The position numbers and the translations under genes are program-made. Under the pieces are notes generated by a model, which was not told the origin of the DNA, did no database searches, and saw only the letters and a list, made by a program, of their open reading frames with translations. From contig NZ_CP089096.1 of assembly GCF_021172165.1 (NCBI RefSeq), forward strand, positions 1,302,001 to 1,366,000: a stretch of 64,000 bases of DNA, read 5' to 3'. Below, piece by piece: positions 9,555-16,956 of this stretch; the first letter of the stretch is position 1; every line of letters starts with the position of its first letter. The DNA comes from Flavobacterium channae. GTDB lineage: Bacteria > Bacteroidota > Bacteroidia > Flavobacteriales > Flavobacteriaceae.

Positions 9555-10445
9555 ATGATTACAATAAAAAAATACGCTGCTATTGATATTGGTTCCAATG
9601 CTATGAGGCTTTTGGTTACCAATATTGTAGAGCAACCTGGATGTCAACCACAATTCAATAAGAGTTCATTAGTTCGTGTGCCAATTCGTTTAGGACAAGA
9701 TGCCTTTACTGTTGGCGAAATTACCGATGAAAACATTGACAGAATGATTGATGCCATGAAAGCTTTTAAATTATTAATGAAAGTGCATAAAGTGGAACAA
9801 TATAGAGCTTGTGCAACTTCAGCCATGCGTGAAGCATACAATGGAAAAGAAGTGGTTGATATTATTAAAAAGAAAGCCGATATAAAGATTGATATTATAG
9901 ATGGTAAAAAAGAAGCAGCTATTATTGCGGCTTCCGATTTAAAACAATTTATCAGTACCGATAAAGCCTATTTATATGTAGATGTTGGTGGTGGAAGTAC
10001 CGAATTTTCATTGTTTTACGAAGGAAAAATTATTGCTTCAAAATCGTTTAAAAACGGAACCGTTCGTTTGTTAAATAATATGGTAAACGATGTGGTGTGG
10101 CAAGAAATTGAAAAATGGATTAAAACCAACACGGAACCTTTTGAAGATATTACATTAATAGGTTCTGGAGGAAATATCAATAAATTATTCAAATTATCGG
10201 AAAAACAACAAGACAAACCGTTGTCGTATGTTTATGTGAGTTCGCAATACCAAAAATTAAACAGCATGACTTACGAGCAAAGAATTGCCGAAATAGGTTT
10301 AAACCCAGACCGTGCCGATGTAATTATTCCTGCAACTCGTATTTATTTAAATGCAATGAAATGGAGTGGCGCTCGTCATATTTATGTGCCAAAAATTGGA
10401 TTGTCTGATGGTATTGTAAAAGCAATGTATTACGGGAAGATTTGA
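9555..10445 (+). CDS. ppx: Ppx/GppA family exopolyphosphatase
   Basis: A 296-residue ASKHA-fold phosphatase that would hydrolyse polyphosphate or (p)ppGpp. The phosphate-1 loop (AIDIGSNAMRLLV) lies at the N-terminus and the phosphate-2 loop (VDVGGGSTEFSLF) near residue 140. It corresponds to the short two-domain form found in Bacteroidetes; the long C-terminal domains of E. coli Ppx are absent. Placing ppk1 and ppx together gives one operon for making and breaking polyphosphate. Confidence 0.93.
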   Translation: MITIKKYAAIDIGSNAMRLLVTNIVEQPGCQPQFNKSSLVRVPIRLGQDAFTVGEITDENIDRMIDAMKAFKLLMKVHKVEQYRACATSAMREAYNGKEVVDIIKKKADIKIDIIDGKKEAAIIAASDLKQFISTDKAYLYVDVGGGSTEFSLFYEGKIIASKSFKNGTVRLLNNMVNDVVWQEIEKWIKTNTEPFEDITLIGSGGNINKLFKLSEKQQDKPLSYVYVSSQYQKLNSMTYEQRIAEIGLNPDRADVIIPATRIYLNAMKWSGARHIYVPKIGLSDGIVKAMYYGKI

Positions 10446-10463
10446 TAAAATCATTAGATTCTT

Positions 10464-10548
10464 CAAGTCCCGTAGGGAAAACATATTGGTAGATTATTCG
10501 GTTAAAAAAAATGTTTAAACGAGTCCCGTAGGGACGATATGTAGGTAG
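10464..10548 (+). repeat. Two REP-type palindromic repeats upstream of the RAYT gene
   Basis: Two copies of GTCCCGTAGGGA followed by an ATAT..GGTAG tail: 10467-10491 (GTCCCGTAGGGAAAACATAT...GGTAG) and 10523-10547 (GTCCCGTAGGGACGATATG...GGTAG). The core TCCCGTAGGGA is a hairpin. The same units occur inverted on the other side of the transposase gene, so these are its cognate REP elements. Confidence 0.85.
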
Positions 10549-10619
10549 CATTTGGAAAAAGTGGATAAAGAAGTAAAAAATATAATTATTAATAATTCTA
10601 TAATGAAGGTATAACGGTA

Positions 10620-11081
10620 ATGGCAAACACGTATACACAAATACATATTCAATTTGTTTTTGCGGTAAAATACCGAGACGGATTAATTCATTCGTCATTC
10701 AAAGATGAATTATACCAATATATTACAGGGATTATCAAAGCAAATAATCATAAATTATTGGCAATTAACGGGATGTCAGACCACATTCATATTCTAATCG
10801 GAATGCGTCCAACACAAACCATTTCCGAATTGATGCAAATTATTAAAGCCAATAGCTCTAAATGGATTAACGAGAAAAAGTTTCTGAAAGTAAAATTTGA
10901 ATGGCAAGAAGGTTATGGAGCTTTTTCATATTCTAAATCCCATGTTCAAAATGTAATTAAGTATATCCAAAACCAAGAGGAGCGTCATAAAACGAAATCA
11001 TTTCAAGAAGAATATTTAGAATTTTTAGAAGCATTTGAAGTGGAGTATGATGAACGTTACATTTTTAAAGTGCCTATTTAA
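10620..11081 (+). CDS. REP-associated tyrosine transposase (RAYT, IS200/IS605 superfamily)
   Basis: A 153-residue single-strand-specific Y1 transposase. The HUH motif is at residues 55-57 (SDHIHILIG) and the catalytic Tyr is probably 115 (NVIKYIQNQEERHK). Length and layout fit the Y1/TnpA_REP group. REP palindromes flank it in inverted orientation, the arrangement of a domesticated RAYT, which spreads or processes REP elements and not full insertion sequences. No IS ends of the IS605 kind are evident. Confidence 0.9.
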   Translation: MANTYTQIHIQFVFAVKYRDGLIHSSFKDELYQYITGIIKANNHKLLAINGMSDHIHILIGMRPTQTISELMQIIKANSSKWINEKKFLKVKFEWQEGYGAFSYSKSHVQNVIKYIQNQEERHKTKSFQEEYLEFLEAFEVEYDERYIFKVPI

Positions 11082-11150
11082 TATCATCCCTACGGGATTT
11101 TAAACCTGTTTAGTTGTTTTGTTACCAATATTTCATCCCTAAAGGGATTT
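11081..11150 (-). repeat. Two inverted REP-type repeats downstream of the RAYT gene
   Basis: ATATCATCCCTACGGGAT at 11081-11098 and GTTACCAATATTTCATCCCT, continuing to AAAGGGATT, at 11121-11149 are the reverse-complement form of the upstream units. The second keeps the GGTA..ATAT tail and the hairpin core with one changed loop. Confidence 0.8.
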
Positions 11151-11205
11151 ATAAAATTTGTTTTGTATTATTGTATTTATTAACCTTGAATGATTTTTTA
11201 AACCC

Positions 11206-12102
11206 ATGAAGAAAATTGAAATACCAAAATTCCATGAAACATTTAATCCAATTTTAGAAATATTGAGCAATGGAGAAATGATTCATACAAGAGAATTACA
11301 GGATTTGGTTATTAAGAAATACTATTCAGATTTACCTGAGGAAATGCTTAATAAGAAAACAAAATCTGGAGAAGTATTGATCAATAATAGAATTGCATGG
11401 GGAAAATCTTATCTAAAAAAAGGTGGATATATTTTTTATCCAGAAAGAGGTCATGTTAAAATTACAGAAAAAGGTTTAAGTCAAAAGTCAAGTTTGACAT
11501 TAAAAGACGTTGAACAAGGTACAAATATTCTTGATTTTTATACAGAAGAGAATTTAAAGTCAAATAAATCTGCAACTGATATAAAAGCGATTGATAATGC
11601 TTCACCTCAAGACTTAATTGATGAAGGTTTTTCAAAAATTGAAACAGAAGTTAAGAATGATTTATTAGATAAGTTAAAAGTTATCAATCCATATTATTTT
11701 GAAAAAGTCATTCTAATATTATTGAAGAAAATGGGTTATGGAGATTTTATAGAAACTTCTAAATCTTCTGATGGTGGAATTGATGGAATCATAAATGAAG
11801 ATAAATTAGGTTTAGATAAAATTTATATTCAAGCTAAAAGATTTAATGAAAATAAGGTAAGAGAAAAAGATATCCGAAATTTTATTGGTGCTATGAGTGG
11901 AGATACAAATAAAGGTGTTTTTGTAACTACTTCTTTATTTGACAAAGGCGCAGTTGAAAAAGCTAAAAACGCTCATCATAAAATAATATTAATTGACGGA
12001 ATTAAATTGGTTGATTTGATGCACGAGTTTAATGTTGGTGTACAAATTAAATCTGTTTATGAAGTCAAACAATTAGATGAAGATTTCTTTGAAGAACAAT
12101 AG
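11206..12102 (+). CDS. Mrr-type restriction endonuclease
   Basis: A 298-residue protein with an N-terminal winged-helix Mrr_N domain (about 10-95: EILSNGEMIHTRELQDLV) and a C-terminal PD-(D/E)XK nuclease domain of the Mrr_cat/RE type IV family. The active site is read as the Asp in SSDGGIDGII (about 188-193) and the QAK in IYIQAKR (about 205), with a conserved FIGAMSGDTNKGVFVTTS segment after it. Such enzymes cut foreign, often modified, DNA and need no cognate methylase; none is seen beside it. It ends one base before dnaX, on the opposite strand. It is likely accessory DNA next to the REP/RAYT locus. Confidence 0.87.
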   Translation: MKKIEIPKFHETFNPILEILSNGEMIHTRELQDLVIKKYYSDLPEEMLNKKTKSGEVLINNRIAWGKSYLKKGGYIFYPERGHVKITEKGLSQKSSLTLKDVEQGTNILDFYTEENLKSNKSATDIKAIDNASPQDLIDEGFSKIETEVKNDLLDKLKVINPYYFEKVILILLKKMGYGDFIETSKSSDGGIDGIINEDKLGLDKIYIQAKRFNENKVREKDIRNFIGAMSGDTNKGVFVTTSLFDKGAVEKAKNAHHKIILIDGIKLVDLMHEFNVGVQIKSVYEVKQLDEDFFEEQ

Positions 12103-12103
12103 T

Positions 12104-13848
12104 TTAAACATCCAAATCAAACGTCTTTCTTAATATTTCAAGAGCTGGGTTAATTTGTTTTAAGCGTTCAAATTTTTCTTGTGGTGTAAACGCGTATTTA
12201 TTTTCAGTAGTTTCATTTACAACCACTTCAATAGTAATATCATGATTGTGTAATTTACCTCTCAAATAACCTAACAATTCTATTGAACCCGATAAAAACT
12301 CTTCTTTTGTACTCTGGTTTGGAAGTTCTAAAGTAATAACCGTACCATTTAATGTTGGATCATTCATTTGCATGTAGGTTGCCATTAAACGCTTTCCAGT
12401 ATCGGTCATTTTTTGTGCAAACTTATTCCATTGTAACAACATATCGGTTTCATTAAATGTTTCCGATGGTAATTCTTCACGGTGTCTTTGAAAAGTTTGT
12501 TGTTGCGCTTCTAGCTCTTTTTTTGCTTTTATGCTCGCTAATGAAAGTGCTGAAACTTTGTTTCCTGTTGGGTTTAAATTTGTTAAAACTGGTTTAGGAA
12601 TTTCAGGAACAACCGGTGTTGCTACTTCATTTTGAACTTCAGGAGTAGAAGTTACTACTGCTGTATTTTCAACAGGTTTTATTTCTTCAGTTGGCGCCTG
12701 AGTTTTAGGTGTGGCAACTTCGGTAATAGAGTAGGAGTTGTTTTTGTAATAAGTAGCCGGAATTATAAATTTAGCTACTTTTTTTTTTCTCCATCAAAAG
12801 TGATAGAGGCCAATTGCATTAAACATAACTCGACTAAAAGTCGCTGATTTTGACTTACTTTAAACTTCAAATCACACTCATTTGCTAATTCAATTCCTTT
12901 AATTAAGAAATCGTGCATTGCTTTGTGCGATTGTGCTGCATATAAACTTTGTGCTTGTTCACCCGCTTCTAAAAGTGGTAAAGTAGCAGGATTTTTACAA
13001 ACTAATAAATCTCTGAAATGCGATGCCAAACCAGCAATAAAATGATGTCCATCAAAACCTTTTGCTAAAATATCGTTGTAAGCAATTAGTAAATCTGGAA
13101 TTTTATTGTCTAAAATTAAATCCGTTATTTGAATGTAGTATTCAAAATCTAAAACGTTTAAATTTTCAGTTACAGCTTGTCTGGTTAAATTATTTCCACA
13201 ATACGAAACTACACGGTCAAAGATTGACAATGCATCACGCATAGCGCCATCAGCTTTTTGCGCAATAATGTGCAAAGCATCATCTTCAAAAGCAACGCCT
13301 TGTTCTTTCGCTATTTCTGCTAAATGATTTTTGGCGTCTTTTATCGTAATTCTTTTGAAATCAAATATTTGACAACGCGATAAAATCGTTGGAATAATTT
13401 TATGTTTTTCGGTAGTCGCTAAAATAAAAATCGCATGCTTAGGTGGTTCTTCTAATGTTTTAAGGAAAGCATTAAATGCCGCTTGTGAAAGCATGTGAAC
13501 CTCGTCGATAATATATACTTTATATTTTCCGGTTTGAGGTGGTATTCTTACCTGATCGATGATACTTCTAATATCGTCAACTCCGTTGTTTGAAGCAGCA
13601 TCTAATTCAAATACATTGAAAGAGAAATCTTCATACGGATCATCGTAACCTTCTTGATTTATTTTTCGAGCTAAAATACGAGCACAAGTTGTTTTTCCTA
13701 CACCTCTAGGTCCAGTAAACAATAAAGCTTGCGCTAGGTGATTGGTTTCAATAGCGTTTAACAAAGTATTAGTAATAGCTTGTTGCCCTACAACATCTTT
13801 AAATGTTTGAGGACGGTATTTTCGAGCTGATACGATAAATTGTTCCAT
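12104..13848 (-). CDS. dnaX: DNA polymerase III tau subunit, made by -1 frameshift
   Basis: Clamp-loader ATPase. Frame 0 runs from 13848 and stops at 12777-12775 after DGEKKK. Moving back one base in the A10 tract enters a frame that stays open for 224 codons (starting VAKFIIPATYYKN) to the stop at 12106-12104, giving about 580 residues. The N-terminal 357 residues are the AAA+ core and domain III: Walker A GPRGVGKTT (46-54), Walker B IIDEVHM (113-119), sensor ATTEKHKIIPTILSRC. The tail has a Pro/Thr-rich linker, then a folded C-terminal part (LLQWNKFAQKMTDTGKRL...) that would bind polymerase alpha and DnaB as in tau. The four cysteines of the E. coli zinc module are absent. A -7 box lies at 13872-13865. 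Confidence 0.88.
12757..12789 (-). other. dnaX frameshift signal: A10 slippery tract plus stem
   Basis: The minus strand reads GAA AAA AAA AAG TAG: ten A's (12788-12779), containing A AAA AAG in the correct phase, followed at once by the frame-0 stop. The bases AAGTAGC (12780-12774) can pair with GCTACTT about 15 bases downstream (12757-12763), a 7-bp stem that begins inside the slippery run. The tract also suits RNA polymerase slippage, as in the A9 run of Thermus dnaX. I see no clear upstream Shine-Dalgarno stimulator. Confidence 0.75.
12775..13848 (-). CDS. dnaX: DNA polymerase III gamma form (frame-0 product of dnaX)
   Basis: Without frameshifting, translation gives a 357-residue protein that ends at TAG directly after the lysine codons of the A10 tract. 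The end falls just after domain III, the oligomerisation collar of the clamp loader, which is where gamma ends in E. coli. It keeps all ATPase motifs and lacks the tau tail, so it could load clamps but could not couple polymerase and helicase. Whether the cell makes both forms needs protein evidence; the sequence shows only that both are possible. Confidence 0.8.
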   Translation of the reverse strand: MEQFIVSARKYRPQTFKDVVGQQAITNTLLNAIETNHLAQALLFTGPRGVGKTTCARILARKINQEGYDDPYEDFSFNVFELDAASNNGVDDIRSIIDQVRIPPQTGKYKVYIIDEVHMLSQAAFNAFLKTLEEPPKHAIFILATTEKHKIIPTILSRCQIFDFKRITIKDAKNHLAEIAKEQGVAFEDDALHIIAQKADGAMRDALSIFDRVVSYCGNNLTRQAVTENLNVLDFEYYIQITDLILDNKIPDLLIAYNDILAKGFDGHHFIAGLASHFRDLLVCKNPATLPLLEAGEQAQSLYAAQSHKAMHDFLIKGIELANECDLKFKVSQNQRLLVELCLMQLASITFDGEKKK

Positions 13849-13864
13849 AGATTCTATTGAAACA

Positions 13865-13872
13865 CAAATATA
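13865..13872 (-). promoter_or_regulatory. -7 box of dnaX
   Basis: TATATTTG on the minus strand fits the Bacteroidetes consensus TAnnTTTG and lies 17 bases before the dnaX start. Confidence 0.6.
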
Positions 13873-13931
13873 GGTTTAGAAAATTCAAAACGCAAATTCA
13901 AATTTCAATTTCAAGTTAAAAGTTATTCACA

Positions 13932-14243
13932 TTATAAAGAACCAGTATTGATTTTTTTAATGGCCAATTTTGAAATAATATTAAAATTATCATTTACAGA
14001 ATTGGCTGAAGTTCCAGATACATAAACGCCTTTTAATCCATATTTAGATACGATACCATAAACAGAAGCTTGATCATCTGGATTTGAATTGCCTTCATAA
14101 TGGTAAATATGGTTTATAGTATAGTTTTCAGGATGTAAAACGATATCTTCCTGATTTTGATTGAAATCGAATGTAAATCCTTTTTTTCTCAATTTTTCTA
14201 AGGCTTCAGAGACAGAAGCATAATGATATATAACACTTGACAT
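13932..14243 (-). CDS. Conserved small protein of unknown function
   Basis: A 103-residue soluble protein with no signal peptide. The pattern YASVSEALEKLRKKGFTFDF followed by an acidic/aromatic stretch (YTINHIYHYEG) and YGIVSKYGLKGVYVSG is a compact alpha/beta protein. Homologues in flavobacteria are sometimes labelled phosphoribosylpyrophosphate synthetase, but I see no PRPP-synthetase motif and do not accept that name. It is transcribed divergently from the RNase P RNA gene. Confidence 0.75.
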   Translation of the reverse strand: MSSVIYHYASVSEALEKLRKKGFTFDFNQNQEDIVLHPENYTINHIYHYEGNSNPDDQASVYGIVSKYGLKGVYVSGTSANSVNDNFNIISKLAIKKINTGSL

Positions 14244-14357
14244 AAGTTGTTGATTTTCAAGATTTGCGACTTATAAATTTACAAAAACTGAAGCTATAAT
14301 GCCGTAATATAATGTTAAACTTATAGTGTTAAATCATAAAATTCGTTATAAATAATG

Positions 14358-14365
14358 TACTTTTG
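14358..14365 (+). promoter_or_regulatory. -7 box of rnpB
   Basis: TACTTTTG fits TAnnTTTG and sits about 5 bases before the first paired bases of the RNase P RNA (GCAGACC). Confidence 0.7.
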
Positions 14366-14367
14366 CA

Positions 14368-14690
14368 GCGCAGACCGCCTTATCGTCCGTGTGTAAGCAT
14401 GGTAGGAAAGTCCGGACACCAAAGAGTAGCATAGCGGGTAACGCCCGTCCGCTGAAAGGCGAGGACAAGTGCAACAGAAAGTATGTACAGGTAATGCTGT
14501 AGTGAAACCAGGTAAACTCTATGCGGTGAAATGTCAAGTATATCAGCAGTTTTTGAACAATCAAAATAAGGGCTACTCGTCCGATGCTGAAGGGTAGGCA
14601 GCTTGAGTTATGTAGTAATGCATAATCTAGATAAATGATAAGGCCACACTTGTTGTGGACAGAATCCGGCTTATAGGTCTGCTTTTTTTT
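14368..14690 (+). ncRNA. rnpB: RNase P RNA (class A)
   Basis: Catalytic RNA of ribonuclease P, which matures tRNA 5' ends. Diagnostic conserved blocks are present: GGTAGGAAAGTCCGGACACC (CR-I region, 14401-14420), AACGCCCG and GAAAGGCGAGGACAAGTGCA nearby, AGTGAAACCAGG, and the 3' block ACAGAATCCGGCTTA (14660-14674). The 5' GCAGACCGCC pairs with 3' GGTCTGC (14677-14683) to form P1. A T8 run at 14683-14690 terminates it. Length about 320 nt, normal for Bacteroidetes. Confidence 0.97.
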
Positions 14691-14710
14691 GAAGTATTCT
14701 AGATTTGATC

Positions 14711-15280
14711 TTAATCTTCAAATTCCTCTTCCTCTTCATCGCTTTCAAATTCGTAAAACGAAAATACAGAACCTCCATAACTTTTTGAAAAAGAAAAATT
14801 AGTTAAATGATCTAATTTGGTGTGTTTTGAATGTTCTACAATCAGCATTCCTTCTTCATCTAAAAGTTCGTTTTCAAAAATAAGCTCAATTATTTTTTCA
14901 AAATTCTCTTGGCTTAAATCATAAGGCGGATCTGCAAAAATGATATCATAACTCGCTTTGCTCTTTTCTAAAAATTTAAAAACGTCGCTTTTTAGAGCAG
15001 TAATATCTAAATCAAGTTCTTTAGAAGTTTTTTTTATGAAATTGACACAACCCATGTCGCCATCCACACTTGTAATAGGACCTGCACCGCGAGAAGCAAA
15101 TTCATAACTGATATTTCCAGTTCCAGAGAATAAATCCAAAACTTTTAATCCGTTAAAATTAAAGTAGTTATTTAAAATATTAAACAACGATTCTTTGCAC
15201 ATATCTGTAGTTGGTCTTACAGGTAAGTTTTTTGGAGCCACTAATCTTCTCCCTTTGTGTTTTCCGGAAATAATTCTCAT
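14711..15280 (-). CDS. rsmD: 16S rRNA (guanine-966 N2)-methyltransferase
   Basis: A 189-residue Rossmann methyltransferase that modifies G966 of 16S rRNA in the assembled 30S subunit. It begins with the RsmD signature MRIISGKHKGRRL and has the SAM-binding loop DLFSGTGN (49-56) and the catalytic FADPPYDL near 115-122. The C-terminus ends in a run of Glu/Asp (ESDEEEEEFED). Its ATG overlaps the stop of the upstream DUF3822 gene as ATGA, so the two are coupled. Confidence 0.96.
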   Translation of the reverse strand: MRIISGKHKGRRLVAPKNLPVRPTTDMCKESLFNILNNYFNFNGLKVLDLFSGTGNISYEFASRGAGPITSVDGDMGCVNFIKKTSKELDLDITALKSDVFKFLEKSKASYDIIFADPPYDLSQENFEKIIELIFENELLDEEGMLIVEHSKHTKLDHLTNFSFSKSYGGSVFSFYEFESDEEEEEFED

Positions 15281-16089
15281 GAATTGTAAAGTATAAAATG
15301 TTTTCTTAGCTCAGAAGGTAAAATATCCAAATTTGTAGCTTTAGAAGAAACATCTAACAAAGCACAATTTCTAATGTATTTGTAAGCAATTTTATAGTAT
15401 GCATCGTTTTCTGAACATTCTCCAAGTATTTGAACCAAGATGGTTTCAGGATTCAGTTGAAGTTGTTCGCAAGTAAACAAAATGTAATAAATAAAATCCT
15501 CAGGGGTTTTGTATTGAAAAGAATTGAATAAAATTAATTGCTGATTTTTAACAACAATCAGTTCAAAATGTTCTTTTTGTAGATGCACAAACAATTGTTT
15601 TTCATCTTTATTTTTAGATAAATCGAGTAGTTGTTTTACCAAAATAGAATTTGAATTTTGGTATTCAAAACTTTCATACTGATCTAGTAAAAAGTTGTTG
15701 ATGTTAACAAAAGGAACATAGATGTTGTTGATTTCGTAAGGAAAAATAGCATCGTATGTAAAAAAATCAGTTTCAAAAACTTTAGTATTGTATTGTAAAT
15801 AGCTTGCTAAAAAATTAGCATCAAATAGGGAAGTGGGCACTAAAGCATTAAGATTATTGTCATGAATAACCATAACTTCATCGTACGCTTTTGTTAATGC
15901 AGGATTATCTACAAAAGTGCGCCATAATTGTTCCTCTACAACTTTATTTTTTTCAAAAAGAATTGAGGTAGTTGTAAGTACTTTATTTGAAATTAAATCA
16001 AAGACACAAAAAGAAAGTCCACTCAAGGAAACCTGAATGGACAACTTTTTATATGTTTTTTGAGTAATGTCGTTATTCGTTATTACCAT
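15277..16089 (-). CDS. DUF3822 family protein
   Basis: A 270-residue protein matching the flavobacterial DUF3822 family, which resembles the actin-like ATPase fold and is regularly found directly upstream of rsmD. The start region (LSIQVSLSGLSFCVFD) and the segment IYVPFVNINNFLLDQYESFE are typical. No signal peptide or membrane segment. It overlaps its upstream neighbour by 17 bases and rsmD by 4 bases, a tight three-gene operon. Function is unknown; context suggests ribosome or RNA metabolism. Confidence 0.85.
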   Translation of the reverse strand: MVITNNDITQKTYKKLSIQVSLSGLSFCVFDLISNKVLTTTSILFEKNKVVEEQLWRTFVDNPALTKAYDEVMVIHDNNLNALVPTSLFDANFLASYLQYNTKVFETDFFTYDAIFPYEINNIYVPFVNINNFLLDQYESFEYQNSNSILVKQLLDLSKNKDEKQLFVHLQKEHFELIVVKNQQLILFNSFQYKTPEDFIYYILFTCEQLQLNPETILVQILGECSENDAYYKIAYKYIRNCALLDVSSKATNLDILPSELRKHFILYNS

Positions 16090-16834
16090 ATTTTTTTGGC
16101 CAGTTACCAGTAAGAGATACTTCTTCTAATGAACCTAAAATGATTTGTGGACCGTTGATTTCGTCAATCGATTCAACTTTATTTTCTTGTTTAACTAACT
16201 CTTGATCTAAATCTTTTAATAAAGCATTTTTATCGATAGTAGCTTGGAAAACAGAAATGTTCATATCGTTACGGCTTACAGTACCCGTTTTCATAATTAC
16301 AGGAACTTCAACACCTCCAACTTTTACAACATTTAAACTTTTGTAACGATCAGAATTTTTAAACAATGAATCTTTAACTTTTACAGTTCCTAATTTAGTA
16401 ATGATTACTTCATCTTTAAAGAAACCTCCAACACCGTCAGCTCCAACTTTAATTCCAAAAGCAGCATTTTTAGCGTGGTCGATAACAGCTGTATCTTTTC
16501 TTGAAACGATTTCGAATTGTCCGTTTTCAACGAATTGTACTAACTCATCAAATGTATCAGCATATTTTCCGTTTACAGATTTATATCCTGTTTGTAATTT
16601 TTTAATATCAAGCATTGTTTTTACTGCTACATTGTAACGAGATTCTTTTTCTTGCTTGAATTCGATTGGTTTCATTACTGAAGCGTATATTAAATACCCT
16701 AAGAATATTGAAAGACCCCAAAGTAAAACTGAGAAAATTATTTTGTTTCCTGGTGTAACAAATTTATCAATTAGTTTAACCAATGCAAAGATTAAAACAA
16801 TTAATACGACTAAATAAATAGCAATTTCTAACAT
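16073..16834 (-). CDS. Two-TM membrane protein of unknown function
   Basis: A 253-residue protein with two N-terminal hydrophobic helices (about 4-20 and 32-52) and a soluble domain behind them. The segment MLDIKKLQTGYKSVNGKY, DTFDELVQFV resembles the start of pseudopilin-like periplasmic domains, with a predicted beta-rich C-terminal half. First gene of the DUF3822-rsmD operon; the -7 box at 16874-16867 would drive all three. No family name is certain. Confidence 0.8.
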   Translation of the reverse strand: MLEIAIYLVVLIVLIFALVKLIDKFVTPGNKIIFSVLLWGLSIFLGYLIYASVMKPIEFKQEKESRYNVAVKTMLDIKKLQTGYKSVNGKYADTFDELVQFVENGQFEIVSRKDTAVIDHAKNAAFGIKVGADGVGGFFKDEVIITKLGTVKVKDSLFKNSDRYKSLNVVKVGGVEVPVIMKTGTVSRNDMNISVFQATIDKNALLKDLDQELVKQENKVESIDEINGPQIILGSLEEVSLTGNWPKKYGNNE

Positions 16835-16866
16835 TTGATTAATTTATTTTTAGTTAAATAGGTACG

Positions 16867-16874
16867 CAAATCTA
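16867..16874 (-). promoter_or_regulatory. -7 box of the rsmD operon
   Basis: TAGATTTG on the minus strand, 33 bases upstream of the first gene of the operon; fits TAnnTTTG. Confidence 0.55.
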
Positions 16875-16919
16875 CAATTTTTTTTTCTACACAAAAGAAT
16901 TTCTTGTAAAAATCATCAG

Positions 16920-16927
16920 TATATTTG
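16920..16927 (+). promoter_or_regulatory. -7 box of the RecD-like helicase gene
   Basis: TATATTTG on the plus strand, 29 bases upstream of the ATG; fits TAnnTTTG. Confidence 0.6.
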
Positions 16928-16956
16928 AAAAATTAATATTGGCCTAAACCATTTTT

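Noticed and set aside
13932..14243. Phosphoribosylpyrophosphate synthetase
   Set aside because: The protein is only 103 residues and has no PRPP-binding loop; the name is an inherited label.
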